From assembly GCA_905331475.1 (NCBI GenBank), contig CAJNYU010001414.1, positions 62,001 through 126,000 of the forward strand: a DNA stretch of 64,000 nt, read 5' to 3'. The notes beneath the pieces are model-generated. The model saw only the letters and a list, made by a program, of their open reading frames with translations. It ran no database searches and was not told the origin of the DNA. Below are positions 63,451-64,000 of this stretch, one piece after another. The stretch comes from Rotaria socialis (lineage: Eukaryota > Rotifera > Eurotatoria > Philodinida > Philodinidae). The position numbers and the translations under genes were made by a program. Numbering within the stretch: position 1 is the stretch's first letter; every line of letters starts with the position of its first letter.

Positions 63451-64000
63451 GTCGATCTTTCCGGTTGTCTGTTAAAGACACAATCAGTGCGATCAAAAAG
63501 GTACAATGATGCACATGCTCTTGATTTTACAAATATTAATTACGATGAGAACGACAAATCGGCTTTATGTAAGAGTCGAATAGTCGGATCACTTGACGTT
63601 CTCTCTTTTTCTTTCTCTGCTAAAATATTCTTTACACACACATGAACAGGGTCATATTAGTGGGTGGACTAAAAGCAATTGTATATAGAGTATGAATAAG
63701 AGAATGAATTGAAAAAAAGAATTAATTTTCTTCTAGATATCAATCTGGAATGGAACATTATATACATTTTTTTGTCGGTTGCTTATTTGTTCAAATAAAG
63801 ATAAAGATGTGTTTGTGGAAAAAAGATGAACATGAATATGATGAAGATTGACGTCAATTGACTTATGATTGAAATTGTCTACGTTTAGTTCGGTTGATAA
63901 GATAGATGAATTTTATTTACAAAGCAATTGGTAAAAAAAAATCATAGAGCCTTTTGTATTTGTTGCTTAAGGAAAAATTGATTGATATCGCAGCGCACAA

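Larger units (their letters stand above)
61817..64000. other. COUP-TF upstream region
   Basis: About 2.2 kb with no independent gene. The two alternative first exons listed separately lie here, so most of it is probably 5' intron and promoter DNA of COUP-TF. The plus-strand open stretches at 62774-63055 are the reverse of the 62805-62895 exon. Confidence 0.5.

Overview
The window is about two-thirds A+T eukaryotic DNA, from an animal. It carries clear metazoan genes (PAR-3, COUP-TF nuclear receptor, R3H-SUZ protein, DUSP22/15-type phosphatase) broken by many small GT-AG introns, often 45-70 nt. The small introns, the gene density and an ADP-ribosyltransferase with a long extra N-terminal region fit a bdelloid rotifer (Adineta/Rotaria group). 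That placement is an inference, not something I could search. All exon models were joined by hand from splice signals; for most genes the phases close exactly from ATG to stop. Layout, left to right: a partial PA-domain exon (- strand, 0.3-0.7 kb); a gene-free stretch; PAR-3 polarity scaffold (-, 3.7-10.1 kb, 16 exons); a CBM21-ubiquitin protease fusion (+, 11.2-13.1 kb); a single-exon F-BAR protein (+, 14.3-15.5 kb). A repeat-rich zone without intact genes follows (15.5-23.7 kb). It holds a tRNA-like sequence, a heat-shock-promoter-like block, a long poly-C run, a MITE and a hAT-like element. Next come an intronless PPxY membrane protein (-, 23.7-24.4 kb), a dual-specificity phosphatase (-, 24.9-26.2 kb), an R3HDM/encore-type RNA-binding protein (-, 27.8-31.4 kb), and, divergent from it, eIF2-beta and ABHD11 in close tandem (+, 32.2-35.1 kb). 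The section from 35 to 47.4 kb is accessory in character: an orphan 194-aa protein, a mono-ADP-ribosyltransferase gene (-, 39.3-42.3 kb, probably to 43.4 kb), three long inverted-repeat elements, and an A4GALT/A4GNT-like glycosyltransferase (-, 46.1-47.4 kb). The right end holds a small unknown ORF (50.5 kb), the complete 24-exon SF3B3 splicing factor (-, 51.0-57.1 kb) and a COUP-TF (NR2F) receptor (-, 59.4-61.8 kb) whose upstream region has several interchangeable candidate first exons. There are no operons or shared pathways; neighbours are functionally unrelated housekeeping, signalling and developmental genes. The two best leads are the CBM21-USP fusion (a glycogen-binding module on a deubiquitinase) and the three phase-matched first exons of COUP-TF.
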